21,863 bases of DNA from JAABQT01 sp035459025 (GCA_035459025.1 DATHYT010000052.1:1-21863), one strand, 5' to 3'; shown: positions 1 through 10,867, counted from the stretch's first letter. The notes: generated by a model from the sequence alone, not told the origin. Made by a program: numbers and translations.

Positions 1-471
1 AAACAGCAGCAGCTGGCCGCCTTCGCGCAGCTCGGCGAGGGCGTGGCGCACCATGCCGATCGGCGAATCGTTGCGGATGTAGCCGGCGAGCCGCGCGCCG
101 GCGCCGAACACCAGGCTCTCGGCGAGCGGCGCTTTCAGCACGCAGGCCGCCTGCGGCAGGCGCGACAGCAGCAGCACCGCGTCGAGCAGCGACGGGTGGT
201 TGGGGGCGAGGATCATCGGCCCGGCGCCGCGTAGCCTGTCCAGCTCCCCGAGCTCGAAGTGGCAAGCGCCAACCGCCTGCAGCGCCCAGAGGTAGAAGCG
301 GAAGCCGCGCGCGATCACGCCTCGCCCGAGCGCGCGCCCGGCGCGCGCGGGCAGCAGCAGGCGCAGCGGCACCGCGAGCAGGCTCCAGGTGAGGCTGCCG
401 AGGCCGAGCAGCGCGAGGCCATACCACAACGCCGCGTAGGCCCACAGCGCGCGCAGGGAGCGCAGGATCAC
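1..471 (-). CDS. Lysophospholipid acyltransferase family protein (partial, 3' end beyond window)
   Basis: The 157 visible residues begin with a hydrophobic N-terminus (about residues 9-42, one or two membrane segments) and then carry the acyltransferase HX4D motif as H92-P-S-L-L-D97, preceded by an APN. A later stretch, AGYIRND at about 129-135, fits the PlsC/LPLAT fold. Family members transfer an acyl group from acyl-ACP or acyl-CoA to a lysophospholipid or a similar acceptor at the inner membrane. The second block (PEGTR-like) lies off the window. The start chosen is GTG at 471, preceded by a GAGGG Shine-Dalgarno and only 7 bases after the mipA-like stop, so translation is probably coupled. 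From memory, this subtype resembles the acyltransferases of aryl polyene clusters more than PlsC of phospholipid synthesis. That reading is inference. Confidence 0.8.
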   Translation of the reverse strand, partial: MILRSLRALWAYAALWYGLALLGLGSLTWSLLAVPLRLLLPARAGRALGRGVIARGFRFYLWALQAVGACHFELGELDRLRGAGPMILAPNHPSLLDAVLLLSRLPQAACVLKAPLAESLVFGAGARLAGYIRNDSPIGMVRHALAELREGGQLLLF

Positions 472-478
472 GCCGCCC

Positions 479-1300
479 TCACTCCGCCGCCTCGGCGCGC
501 TCGCGCGATACGCCGAGCACCCAGGCAATGCCTGCCCCCGCGGCGACGTAGGTGTCGCGCTTGACCAGCGGACTCGCCTCGAACGCTGCGCCGCTGAGCG
601 TATCGGCGCGCACGAACGCCCCCACCCAGAATCCGGCGAAACGGCGGCTGGCCGCGGCGAGGAACTGGAACCCGGCGTAGCCGCCCGGCGCCGCGTAGGT
701 CGGCCGCGCCGGCGTCGCAAACTGCGGCGCCACGCCATAGAAGTACTCGTGCTGCCGGCGGCTGCCGTATACCGGCCCCGCGAGCAGGCCGAAGTTCCAG
801 CCGGAGAGCGCGCCGCGCCCCGCCAGGTCGAGATTCAGGTTGGGTGTCGCCACCCAGCCGATATGCTCGGGCGACGCTTCCAGCGTGAACGCCGCGCGCA
901 AGGGCAGGCGCAGCTCGAGCAGGTCGCGGCCGTCCCGCGAGCGCCACAGCGCGAGCTCCAGGCTCGGGCCGAGCTCGAACGAGGGCCGCAGGTCCGGCAT
1001 CCCGGCGCGGGCGTCGTTGCGCGAGCTGTTCACCGGCAGCGAGGCTGCGACGCTGATGTTGAGCTCCACGCGCTCCGTATCGAATAGCTCGCCGCGGATG
1101 CCGCGCCGGTCGGCCTTGAGGAAATCCCCGCGGTACACCACGTAGGGCACCGGCAGCACGTAGCCACGCGCCTGGTCGGAGCCCCGGTAATCCGGCAGCG
1201 CAAAGCCGCCGACGCCCACGCCCAGCTCCCACAGCGGCAGCTCCTCGGCCGCCGCCGGCGCCGCGGCAAGCGCGCACAGGAGCCACAGCGCCCGCTTCAT
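479..1300 (-). CDS. MipA/OmpV family outer-membrane protein
   Basis: A 273-residue protein with a clear signal peptide: MKR, then a Leu/Ala-rich core, with probable cleavage after AAA near residue 18. The mature part has the MipA/OmpV opening (ELGVGVGGFALPDYRGSDQ) followed by alternating aromatic and polar segments typical of an outer-membrane beta-barrel, including R-G-D-F, E-L-G-P-S and F-G-L-L-A-G-P-V-Y-G segments. MipA was described in E. coli as a scaffold between murein-synthesising and murein-degrading enzymes, while OmpV-type relatives are porin- or adhesin-like, so the exact function here is open. Its ATG overlaps the upstream gene's TGA (ATGA), and the acyltransferase starts 7 bases after its stop. 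It therefore sits in the middle of one transcription unit and may be the outer-membrane component of whatever that unit makes. Confidence 0.8.
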   Translation of the reverse strand: MKRALWLLCALAAAPAAAEELPLWELGVGVGGFALPDYRGSDQARGYVLPVPYVVYRGDFLKADRRGIRGELFDTERVELNISVAASLPVNSSRNDARAGMPDLRPSFELGPSLELALWRSRDGRDLLELRLPLRAAFTLEASPEHIGWVATPNLNLDLAGRGALSGWNFGLLAGPVYGSRRQHEYFYGVAPQFATPARPTYAAPGGYAGFQFLAAASRRFAGFWVGAFVRADTLSGAAFEASPLVKRDTYVAAGAGIAWVLGVSRERAEAAE

Positions 1301-2616
1301 GCGCCCACATTGGCGGCATCGCGCAGGCTGCTACGCCGCCGCCGCCAGGCGCGCAGCGCGGCCCGCGGGTCGGCGAGCGACAGGAAGTAGTACAGCCCCT
1401 TGAAGGCGAGCAGCGACGGCCCGATCGGCGAGCGCGAAAAGACGTCGCCCGCCAGCAGCGCGAGCAGCGCCTCCCGCATGCGCAGCAGGTTGCGCGGCCC
1501 CATCAGCAGCCCGCGCATCGCCGGGCTGGTCACGCGATAGATGAACCAGGAGAACTCGCGCGGGCCGCGCCGTGTGCGCCGGTCAAAGCGCGCCAGCGCG
1601 CGCCGCGCCTTGCCCGGCCGGCGCAGGCAGGTCTCGATGGCGTCGGCGCCGTCCACCGCGCTGGTCATGGCGAGCATCACACCGGTGGAGAACACCGGGT
1701 CGATGAAGGCGTAGGCGTCGCCGAGCAGCAGGTAGCCCGGGCCGTGGGTGCGGTCGCAGGCGTACGAGTAGTTGCCGGTGGCTTCGGCGGCGGTGACGCG
1801 CTCGGCGCCCTCGAGGCGCGCGGCGAGCTTCGGGCACAGCGCGATCGTGTCCATCAGGAACTCGTTCACCGGCTTGGTGCGCGACTTGAGGTAATAGGGC
1901 CAGACCACGGCGCCGACGCTGGTGATGCCGTCGGCGAGCGGGATGAACCAGAACCAGCCGTGCTCGAACCAGAAGATCGTGATGTCACCCTCGCAGGAAC
2001 CCGCGTTGCGGCGCGCCCCGCGGAAATGCGCGTAGATCGCCGCGCTGTTGTGCCGGGCGTTGCGGCGCTTGGCACCCAGGCGGCCGCCGAGAAACGTATC
2101 TCGCCCCGAGGCGTCGGCGACAAAGCGCGCGCGCCACGTCTCCGCGCCACCGTCCTCGCGCTCGATCTGCAGGCACGCACCGCCGCCGGGCGCGAACTCG
2201 ACGCCGCGCACGCGGCAGCCTTCCTGCGCGAGCGCGCCCTTGCGGGCGGCGTTGCGGAACAGGATCTCGTCGAACTGCGAGCGCCGCACCTGATAGGCGT
2301 ACGGCAGGGACTTGTCCCAGGCATCGGCGAACGCCAGGCGCGTCGGCCTGGGATGCGCCGGCGACACGAGCTCCGCACCCCATTTGTGCATGCCGATGGC
2401 GCGCACCTCGGCGGCAACGCCGAGGCGCTCGAACAGCGGCAGATTGGCGGGCAACAGCGACTCGCCGATATGGAAACGCGGGTGCCGCGACTTCTCGAAC
2501 AGCGCCACGCGAAAACCCCGCTCGGCAAGCAGCGCGGCGACGGTCGAGCCGGCCGGCCCGCCGCCGATCACGGCGACGTCGCAGTCCTTCATTGCGGCCG
2601 CGCCGCCCTCACCCAT
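1297..2616 (-). CDS. FAD-dependent oxidoreductase of the flavin-dependent halogenase superfamily
   Basis: A 439-residue flavoprotein. The N-terminal dinucleotide fold has GGGPAG at about 18-23, then the HPRFHIGESLLP segment characteristic of halogenase-like and geranylgeranyl-reductase-like monooxygenases. At about 221-226 the sequence reads WFWFIP, matching the WxWxIP signature of flavin-dependent halogenases. A lysine in an HKWGA context (about K78) lies where phenol/pyrrole halogenases carry their catalytic lysine. A second FAD motif, GDAYAFIDPVFSTGV, follows. The ATG at 2616 is chosen because AGGAAAGG lies just upstream. An ATG at 2634 (six more residues) sits only 5 bases after a TAGAAT box and has no Shine-Dalgarno. 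The gene overlaps the mipA-like gene by 4 bases. Substrate and true halogenation are unproven; it could instead be a dehydrogenase or hydroxylase of the same superfamily. Confidence 0.8.
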   Translation of the reverse strand: MGEGGAAAMKDCDVAVIGGGPAGSTVAALLAERGFRVALFEKSRHPRFHIGESLLPANLPLFERLGVAAEVRAIGMHKWGAELVSPAHPRPTRLAFADAWDKSLPYAYQVRRSQFDEILFRNAARKGALAQEGCRVRGVEFAPGGGACLQIEREDGGAETWRARFVADASGRDTFLGGRLGAKRRNARHNSAAIYAHFRGARRNAGSCEGDITIFWFEHGWFWFIPLADGITSVGAVVWPYYLKSRTKPVNEFLMDTIALCPKLAARLEGAERVTAAEATGNYSYACDRTHGPGYLLLGDAYAFIDPVFSTGVMLAMTSAVDGADAIETCLRRPGKARRALARFDRRTRRGPREFSWFIYRVTSPAMRGLLMGPRNLLRMREALLALLAGDVFSRSPIGPSLLAFKGLYYFLSLADPRAALRAWRRRRSSLRDAANVGA

Positions 2617-2639
2617 GCCCTTTCCTGCGGACATGCCGC

Positions 2640-2645
2640 ATTCTA
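2640..2645 (-). promoter_or_regulatory. Candidate -10 box for the halogenase-like operon
   Basis: TAGAAT on the minus strand matches the sigma-70 -10 consensus at five of six positions in GC-rich surroundings. Transcription would start near 2633, giving a leader of about 17 bases that contains the Shine-Dalgarno for the ATG at 2616. No convincing -35 hexamer is seen. The box lies in the short ppiD/halogenase gap, so read-through from ppiD is also possible. Confidence 0.35.
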
Positions 2646-2655
2646 CCGTGCGCGG

Positions 2656-4521
2656 CTAGGGCTTCTTTTCCAGGTTTCTCTGCCGGATCTCGATATCGGC
2701 GCGCGCGCGCAGACTCTCGACGAAGGCGTCCAGCTGGCGCGCGCCGGCGAGCTGTGCGGCGCGCGCGCGCTCCGCGGTCCTCTGCGCCTCGGTCTTCGGC
2801 TCGGGCTCGAGCACCTTCACGACGCGGTACAGCATGTAGCCTTCGGTGCCGCGCGCGGCGCCGGCGTACGCCGGCAACTTGGCCGGGTCCGCCGCCATGA
2901 TCTCGCGCAGCGCTCCGGCCGGCACTTCTTGCGGGCTGCGTCGCGACACCGCCTTTGCTGCGCCCCAGCTCACCTCCGACTTGCCGTCCTTGCGCAGCGC
3001 GGCGAGCTTCGACTCGCCGGCCTGCTGCGCTAGGCGCGCCGCATCCTGCGAACGCAAGCGGCGCTCGATGTCGGCGCGCACGTCCTCGAGCTTCTTCTGC
3101 GATGCGGGCTGGTGCTCGATGACGCGCGCGGAAACCAGGACGTTCGGCGCCGCCTCGATGGCGTCGGTATTGCGGCGCGCCTTGACGGCATCGTCGGCGA
3201 ACAGCGCACCCTGCAGCTTGGGGCTGGCGAGCACACCGGCCTCCGGCGCGGGCACGGCGCGCGAGATCCAGCCGCTGGTCTGCAACGGCAGCTTGAAGCG
3301 CTCGGCGACGGGCTTCAGGCTGTCGGACTGCTCGTAGACCATGTTGCTGAACGTCTCTGCAGCCTCGGCGAAGCGGCGCGCGCCCAGCTGGCGCGAGAGT
3401 TCCGCCGCAAGCTCGTCCCGGACCTCGGCCAGGGGCCGCACCTTGGCGGGCTGGATGCCCGTCAGCCGGATCAGGTGCCAGCCGAAATCGCTCTTCACCG
3501 CCGCGCTGATCTCGCCTTCCCGAAGGCGGAATGCCGCTTCCTCGAAGGCCGGCACCATCATGCCGCGGCCGAAGAAGCCAAGGTCGCCGCCGTCCGCGGC
3601 GGAGCCGGGATCCTGCGAATGCTTCTTTGCCAGCTCGGCGAAGCGCCCCGGGTTCTTGCGCACCTCGGCGGCGAGCTTGGTTGCCTCGGCCTCGCTCTGC
3701 ACCAGGATGTGGCTGGCGCGGCGCTGCTCGTCCACGCGGTACTGGCTGGCGCGCGCCTCGTAGGCAGCCTTGAGGTCGGCCTCGCTCACCGCGTCGCGCC
3801 GGCCGAGCGCCTCGGCCGAGAGCACGAGGTACTCGGCACGCACGCGCTCGGGCACGCTGAATTCCGCCGGGTTGGACTCGTAGTAGGCCTTGATCTGGGC
3901 ATCACTCACCTTGACCTCAGCGAGGAATGGCTGCGCCGGGACCAGCGCCTCCTGCACCTCGCGACGCTCGGCCTGGATCGCTTCCAGCCGCTCGGTGACG
4001 GCGCGCGAAGCGATGGCGGTGCTGCGCACCGACTCGGTAAGCTGGTTGAGCGCCATGTCGTGGCGCAGGCGCGCCTCAAAGGTCTGCGGCGTCATGTTCT
4101 GCGCCCGCAGCAGCGCCTCGTAGTTGGCGCGCGAGAAGCCGTTCTCGCCCTGGAACGCGGGCACCGCGGCGATGGTCTCGCGCAGCTGCTCGTCGCTCAC
4201 CGAGAGCCCGCCGCGCAGCGCGGCGTCCGCCACGGCGCGCTGCGACACCAGCGAGTCGACGAGCGCCAGCCGCGATTCGGTGGTGTCCAGCGCCTCGGCG
4301 TCGATGTTCGGGCCGAACGCCGCGCGCAGCCGATCCTGCTGGCGGCGCAGCTCTTCGGCGAACTCGGCCTGCGTGATGGGCGAGCCGTTCACCGTGGCGA
4401 CATCGTCGCGCCCGCCGACCGAGCGCGTATAGGACTCCAGGCCGAAAAAGGCGAACGGGATCACCAGCAGGACTAGCACGACCTGCGCCAGGCGCTTGCG
4501 CTTTTGTATGAGCTCGAACAT
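2656..4521 (-). CDS. ppiD: Periplasmic folding chaperone PpiD (SurA_N and parvulin PPIase domains)
   Basis: A 621-residue inner-membrane-anchored periplasmic chaperone. Residues 1-10 are basic and cytoplasmic, 11-28 form one uncleaved transmembrane helix, and a SurA-N-like helical domain spans roughly 40-190. A parvulin domain occupies about 265-358, with RRASHILV, GGDLGFFGRGMMVPAFE and SDFGWHLIRLTG motifs, followed by a long C-terminal chaperone region. PpiD binds substrates emerging from the Sec translocon; the parvulin domain of E. coli PpiD is reported to be inactive, though the motifs look fairly complete here. Length is typical. Position next to hupB and the two tRNAs matches the conserved order. 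There is no recognisable Shine-Dalgarno; the 24 bases upstream consist of a tandem repeat that ends within the start codon. Confidence 0.93.
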   Translation of the reverse strand: MFELIQKRKRLAQVVLVLLVIPFAFFGLESYTRSVGGRDDVATVNGSPITQAEFAEELRRQQDRLRAAFGPNIDAEALDTTESRLALVDSLVSQRAVADAALRGGLSVSDEQLRETIAAVPAFQGENGFSRANYEALLRAQNMTPQTFEARLRHDMALNQLTESVRSTAIASRAVTERLEAIQAERREVQEALVPAQPFLAEVKVSDAQIKAYYESNPAEFSVPERVRAEYLVLSAEALGRRDAVSEADLKAAYEARASQYRVDEQRRASHILVQSEAEATKLAAEVRKNPGRFAELAKKHSQDPGSAADGGDLGFFGRGMMVPAFEEAAFRLREGEISAAVKSDFGWHLIRLTGIQPAKVRPLAEVRDELAAELSRQLGARRFAEAAETFSNMVYEQSDSLKPVAERFKLPLQTSGWISRAVPAPEAGVLASPKLQGALFADDAVKARRNTDAIEAAPNVLVSARVIEHQPASQKKLEDVRADIERRLRSQDAARLAQQAGESKLAALRKDGKSEVSWGAAKAVSRRSPQEVPAGALREIMAADPAKLPAYAGAARGTEGYMLYRVVKVLEPEPKTEAQRTAERARAAQLAGARQLDAFVESLRARADIEIRQRNLEKKP

Positions 4522-4543
4522 TCAGCTAAGGATTCAGCTAAGG
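4520..4543. repeat. Perfect 12-bp tandem duplication at the ppiD start
   Basis: ATTCAGCTAAGG occurs twice head to tail (4520-4531 and 4532-4543, plus-strand reading). The first copy includes the first two bases of the ppiD start codon as read on the minus strand. Together the copies fill nearly all the space between the tRNA-Asp CCA end and ppiD, so they form the 5' leader left after tRNA processing. Confidence 0.9.
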
Positions 4544-4546
4544 AGT

Positions 4547-4623
4547 TGGCGGAGCGGACGGGACTCGAACCCGCGACCCCCGGCGTGACAGGCCGGTATT
4601 CTAACCAACTGAACTACCGCTCC
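4547..4623 (-). tRNA. tRNA-Asp (anticodon GTC)
   Basis: A 77-base cloverleaf. The 7-bp acceptor stem GGAGCGG/CCGCTCC is followed by discriminator G and an encoded CCA (4547-4549). The D-arm is TAGTTCAGTTGGTTAGA, the anticodon loop is CTGTCAC with GTC, and the T-arm contains GGTTCGAGTCC. It lies downstream of tRNA-Val and 25 bases before ppiD on the same strand. Confidence 0.97.
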
Positions 4624-4633
4624 AGCGTGGCTG

Positions 4634-4709
4634 TGGTGGGTGCTGACGGGGTCGAACCGCCGACATTCGCCGTGTAAGAGCGACGCTCTACCAACTGAGC
4701 TAAGCACCC
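4634..4709 (-). tRNA. tRNA-Val (anticodon TAC)
   Basis: A 76-base cloverleaf. The acceptor stem GGGTGCT/AGCACCC is followed by discriminator A and encoded CCA (4634-4636). The D-arm is TAGCTCAGTTGGTAGA, the anticodon loop CTTACAC gives TAC, and the T-arm contains GGTTCGACCC. It lies 13 bases after the hupB stop and 10 bases before tRNA-Asp, so both tRNAs are probably processed from the lon-hupB transcript. Confidence 0.97.
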
Positions 4710-4722
4710 GCGCAAAGGGGCG

Positions 4723-4995
4723 CTAGTTTACTGCGTCCTTGAGCGCCTTGCCAGCGCGAAAGCGCGGCACGCGCGCCGCCGCGATCTGCAGCGGCGCACC
4801 GGTACGCGGGTTGCGCCCTGTGCGCGCCTGGCGCTCGCCCGGGTAGAAGGTGCCGAAGCCCGCCAGCGTCACTGCCTGGCCCTTCCTCAAGTTCGATTTC
4901 ACCGCGCCGACCAGGGCGTCCACGGCTCTTTCCGCGGCGAGCTTGGAGATCTCGGCCTGCAGCGCGATGTGCTCGATCAGGTCCGCCTTGTTCAC
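4723..4995 (-). CDS. hupB: DNA-binding protein HU (beta-type)
   Basis: A 90-residue protein of exact HU/IHF length. It shows the family signature around 47-66 (GFGTF through RTGRNPRTG), which forms the DNA-contacting beta-arm, and the closing basic helix (RFRAGKALKDAV). HU is a dimeric nucleoid protein that bends DNA without strict sequence preference. Placement right after lon is the conserved context of hupB. The start is GTG at 4995, with GAGGTG 5 bases upstream; this Shine-Dalgarno overlaps the lon stop, so translation is probably coupled to lon. IHF is unlikely given the context. Confidence 0.95.
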   Translation of the reverse strand: MNKADLIEHIALQAEISKLAAERAVDALVGAVKSNLRKGQAVTLAGFGTFYPGERQARTGRNPRTGAPLQIAAARVPRFRAGKALKDAVN

Positions 4996-5004
4996 GGCGG
5001 CACC

Positions 5005-7434
<2,430 letters not shown>

Positions 7435-7454
7435 GTGAGGTTTCCCGGAGCGAA

Positions 7455-7464
7455 ATCAATGGGG
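7455..7464 (-). promoter_or_regulatory. Possible heat-shock (sigma-32) -10 element ahead of lon
   Basis: On the minus strand the clpX-lon gap contains CCCCATTGAT, resembling the sigma-32 -10 consensus CCCCATnT, 20 bases upstream of the lon ATG. No good CTTGAA-type -35 is visible at the expected distance. Lon is commonly heat-shock controlled in proteobacteria. The same gap also holds a bulged hairpin (7469-7488) without a T-tract. The support is weak. Confidence 0.25.
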
Positions 7465-7522
7465 CCAGCCTACACGCAACGCGTGAGGCTCGCAATGCGA
7501 AAACTGCAACGAAAAGCGGCGC

Positions 7523-8794
<1,272 letters not shown>

Positions 8795-9421
8795 CTAGGC
8801 GGGCTCCCGAGTGGTGAGTACCTTGTCCACGAGGCCGTACTTTACCGCGTCTTCGGCCCCAAGGAAAAAATCGCGCTCGGTGTCGCGCGCGATGGTCTCC
8901 ACGGGCTTTCCAGTGTGCTTGGCGAGGATCTCGTTCAGGCGGCCGCGCAGGTACAGGATCTCCTTGGCGTGGATCTCGATGTCGGTGGCCTGGCCCTGAA
9001 AGCCGCCCATCGGCTGGTGGATCATGACGCGCGAGTTGGGCAGGACGAAGCGCTTGTCCTTGTCGCCCGCGGCAAGCAGCAACGACCCCATGCTCGCGGC
9101 CTGGCCGACGCACAGGGTGCTGACATCGGGCTTGATGAACTGCATGGTGTCGTAGATGGCGAGCCCCGCCGACACCGAGCCGCCGGGCGAGTTGATATAA
9201 AAGAAGATGTCCTTGTCCGGGTTCTCGGACTCGAGGAACAGCAGCTGCGCGACGATCAGGTTGGCGGTCGACTCGGTCACCACGCCGACCAGGAACACCA
9301 CCCGCTCCTTGAGCAGCCGGGAATAGATGTCGTAGGCACGCTCGCCGCGCCCCGACTGCTCGATGACCATCGGGATCAAACCAAGGTCATTCGCTTCCGG
9401 CATGCGGTTGTGCCAGTTCAT
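8795..9421 (-). CDS. clpP: ATP-dependent Clp protease proteolytic subunit ClpP
   Basis: A 208-residue serine peptidase with catalytic triad S110 (GQAASMG), H135 (VMIHQP) and D184 (TERDFF), and the conserved FYINSPGGS segment at 74-82. Fourteen subunits form the barrel that degrades substrates delivered by ClpX. The start is ATG at 9421: it has GGGAAG just upstream, gives the family's usual length, and overlaps the tig stop as ATGA. A longer in-frame reading up to 9559 is only a shadow of tig. Confidence 0.97.
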   Translation of the reverse strand: MNWHNRMPEANDLGLIPMVIEQSGRGERAYDIYSRLLKERVVFLVGVVTESTANLIVAQLLFLESENPDKDIFFYINSPGGSVSAGLAIYDTMQFIKPDVSTLCVGQAASMGSLLLAAGDKDKRFVLPNSRVMIHQPMGGFQGQATDIEIHAKEILYLRGRLNEILAKHTGKPVETIARDTERDFFLGAEDAVKYGLVDKVLTTREPA

Positions 9422-10722
9422 GCGTTGCTTCCCATAAGCTCGTCGAAGGGCATTGCCTTGTCCACCACCTTGGCCTTCTGCAGCACCCATTGCACCACGT
9501 TGGCCTCGAGCGCCAGGCCCTCCATCTCCGACAGGCGCTGCGGCTGCATGTAGAACCATTTTACTACCTCGGCGGGACTCTCGTACGACTGCGCCTCCTG
9601 CTCGATCAGGGCGCGCACCTCGGCCGGCTTGGGCTGCAGCTTCTCGGCACGCGCCAGCTCGGCGATGATCAGCCCGAGCGCCACGCGCCGCTTCGCGCTC
9701 GCCTCGAACGCCTGCGGGTCGAGCGGCAGCTTCTCGAACTTCAGGCCGCGCGCGCGCAGGTCGGCGGCGGCGCGCTCCACCAGCTCGCGCGTTTCCATGG
9801 CGACCAGCGACTTCGGCAGCTCGAGCGGCGTCGCCTCGAGCAGCGCCTGCATCGCCTGCTGCTTCACCCGCGCCTCGATGCGCTTGGCCGTCTCGCGCTC
9901 CACGTTCTGCCTGACCTCCGCACGCATCTTCGCCAGGTCGCCGTCGGCCACGCCCAGTGCCTTGGCGAAGTCGGCATCGAGCGCCGGCAGCCGCGGTTCC
10001 TCGACCTTCTTCACCGTCAGCGCGAACTCGGCGGTCTTCCCGGCGACTTCCTTGCCGTGGTAGTCCGGCGGGAATGTGACGGAGAAGTTCTTCGCTTCGC
10101 CCGGCGCTGCGCCGCCCGCCGCGGCCTCGAACTCGGGCAGCATGCGGCCTTCGCCGAGCACGAAGGCGAAGCCGTCGGCCTTGCCGCCGGGGAACGGCTC
10201 GCCGCCGATCGTGCCGGCGAAATCGACGATGACGCGGTCGCCGGACTGTGCGGCGCGGGCCGCTTCGGCGTAGGTCACGCGCTGCTTGCGCAGGATCTCC
10301 AGGGTCTGGTCCACCGCGGCGTCGTCCACGCTGACCTGCGGCCGCTCGACGGTGGCGGCGGCGACGTCGCCGATCCTGAACTCGGGGTACACCTCGAACG
10401 TGGCGCTGAACTCCAGCGCGTCCGCGGCGGCGTCCTTCTTCGGCTCGATGCGCGGCTGGCCGGCGACCCGCAGGTTCGCCTCGCGCACCGCGTCGCTGAA
10501 CGCCTTCTGCACGGCGTCGCCGAGCACCTCCGAGCGCACCTGCGGCCCGTAGGTCTGCGCCAGCACCTTCATCGGCACCTTGCCGGGCCGGAAGCCGGGC
10601 ATCTTCGCGTTGCGCGCGAGCTTCTTCAGGCGCTGGTCGATCTCCTGCTCGATGCCCGACAGGGGCACCTTCATCTGCAAGCGCCGCTCCAGCGCACCGA
10701 GTTGTTCCACGTTTGCCGCCAT
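9418..10722 (-). CDS. tig: Trigger factor (ribosome-associated chaperone/PPIase)
   Basis: A 434-residue protein. The N-terminal ribosome-binding domain carries the signature GFRPGKVP at 43-50. An FKBP-type PPIase domain spans about 161-243 (GDRVIVDFAGTIGG, LGEGRMLPEFE), and a helical C-terminal chaperone domain follows. It receives nascent chains at the ribosomal L23 exit site. It is the first protein gene after tRNA-Leu, with GGAAGGA about 11 bases before the ATG, and it overlaps clpP by 4 bases. The order tig-clpP-clpX-lon is the classical one. Confidence 0.97.
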   Translation of the reverse strand: MAANVEQLGALERRLQMKVPLSGIEQEIDQRLKKLARNAKMPGFRPGKVPMKVLAQTYGPQVRSEVLGDAVQKAFSDAVREANLRVAGQPRIEPKKDAAADALEFSATFEVYPEFRIGDVAAATVERPQVSVDDAAVDQTLEILRKQRVTYAEAARAAQSGDRVIVDFAGTIGGEPFPGGKADGFAFVLGEGRMLPEFEAAAGGAAPGEAKNFSVTFPPDYHGKEVAGKTAEFALTVKKVEEPRLPALDADFAKALGVADGDLAKMRAEVRQNVERETAKRIEARVKQQAMQALLEATPLELPKSLVAMETRELVERAAADLRARGLKFEKLPLDPQAFEASAKRRVALGLIIAELARAEKLQPKPAEVRALIEQEAQSYESPAEVVKWFYMQPQRLSEMEGLALEANVVQWVLQKAKVVDKAMPFDELMGSNA

Positions 10723-10751
10723 GCCCGTCTAGATCCTTCCGTGTTGTGCGC

Positions 10752-10836
10752 TGGTGCGAAGGGAGGGACTCGAACCCTCATGCCTTGCGGCGTCAGATCC
10801 TAAGTCTGGTGCGTCTGCCAATTCCGCCACCTTCGC
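10752..10836 (-). tRNA. tRNA-Leu (anticodon TAG)
   Basis: An 85-base class II tRNA with a long variable arm. The acceptor stem GCGAAGG/CCTTCGC is followed by discriminator A and encoded CCA (10752-10754). The D-arm is TGGCGGAATTGGCAGACGC, the anticodon loop CTTAGGA gives TAG, and the T-arm contains GGTTCGAGTCC. A TATAAT box lies 25 bases upstream, so this gene probably opens the tig-clpP-clpX transcript. Confidence 0.97.
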
Positions 10837-10860
10837 GCGAAAAAGCGAATGGAAAGAAAG

Positions 10861-10866
10861 TATTAT
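10861..10866 (+). promoter_or_regulatory. Candidate -10 box for hpnC
   Basis: TATTAT on the plus strand ends 8 bases before the GTG start of hpnC, placing transcription initiation within two or three bases of that start. No clear -35 is found. The box overlaps the minus-strand TATAAT in a near-symmetric GTATTATAC. Confidence 0.35.
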
Positions 10867-10867
10867 A
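10862..10867 (-). promoter_or_regulatory. -10 box for tRNA-Leu/tig transcription
   Basis: A perfect TATAAT on the minus strand, 25 bases upstream of the tRNA-Leu 5' end. The only -35-like match at 17-bp spacing is a weak ATGAGC. Transcription would run through tRNA-Leu into tig, clpP and clpX. Confidence 0.55.

Noticed and set aside
1744..3033. Plus-strand open frame spanning the halogenase-like gene and the end of ppiD
   Set aside because: It runs antisense across two well-supported genes and has no family features.
3112..4476. 454-codon open frame opposite ppiD
   Set aside because: It is the same mirror-frame effect; the composition is low-complexity and no motif is recognisable.
7469..7488. 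Hairpin in the clpX-lon gap as an intrinsic terminator
   Set aside because: The stem is short and bulged with a 3-base loop, and no T-run follows on the minus strand.
8795..9559. Longer ClpP with a 46-residue N-terminal extension
   Set aside because: The extension is a different frame of tig. ATG at 9421 has a Shine-Dalgarno and gives the normal ClpP length.
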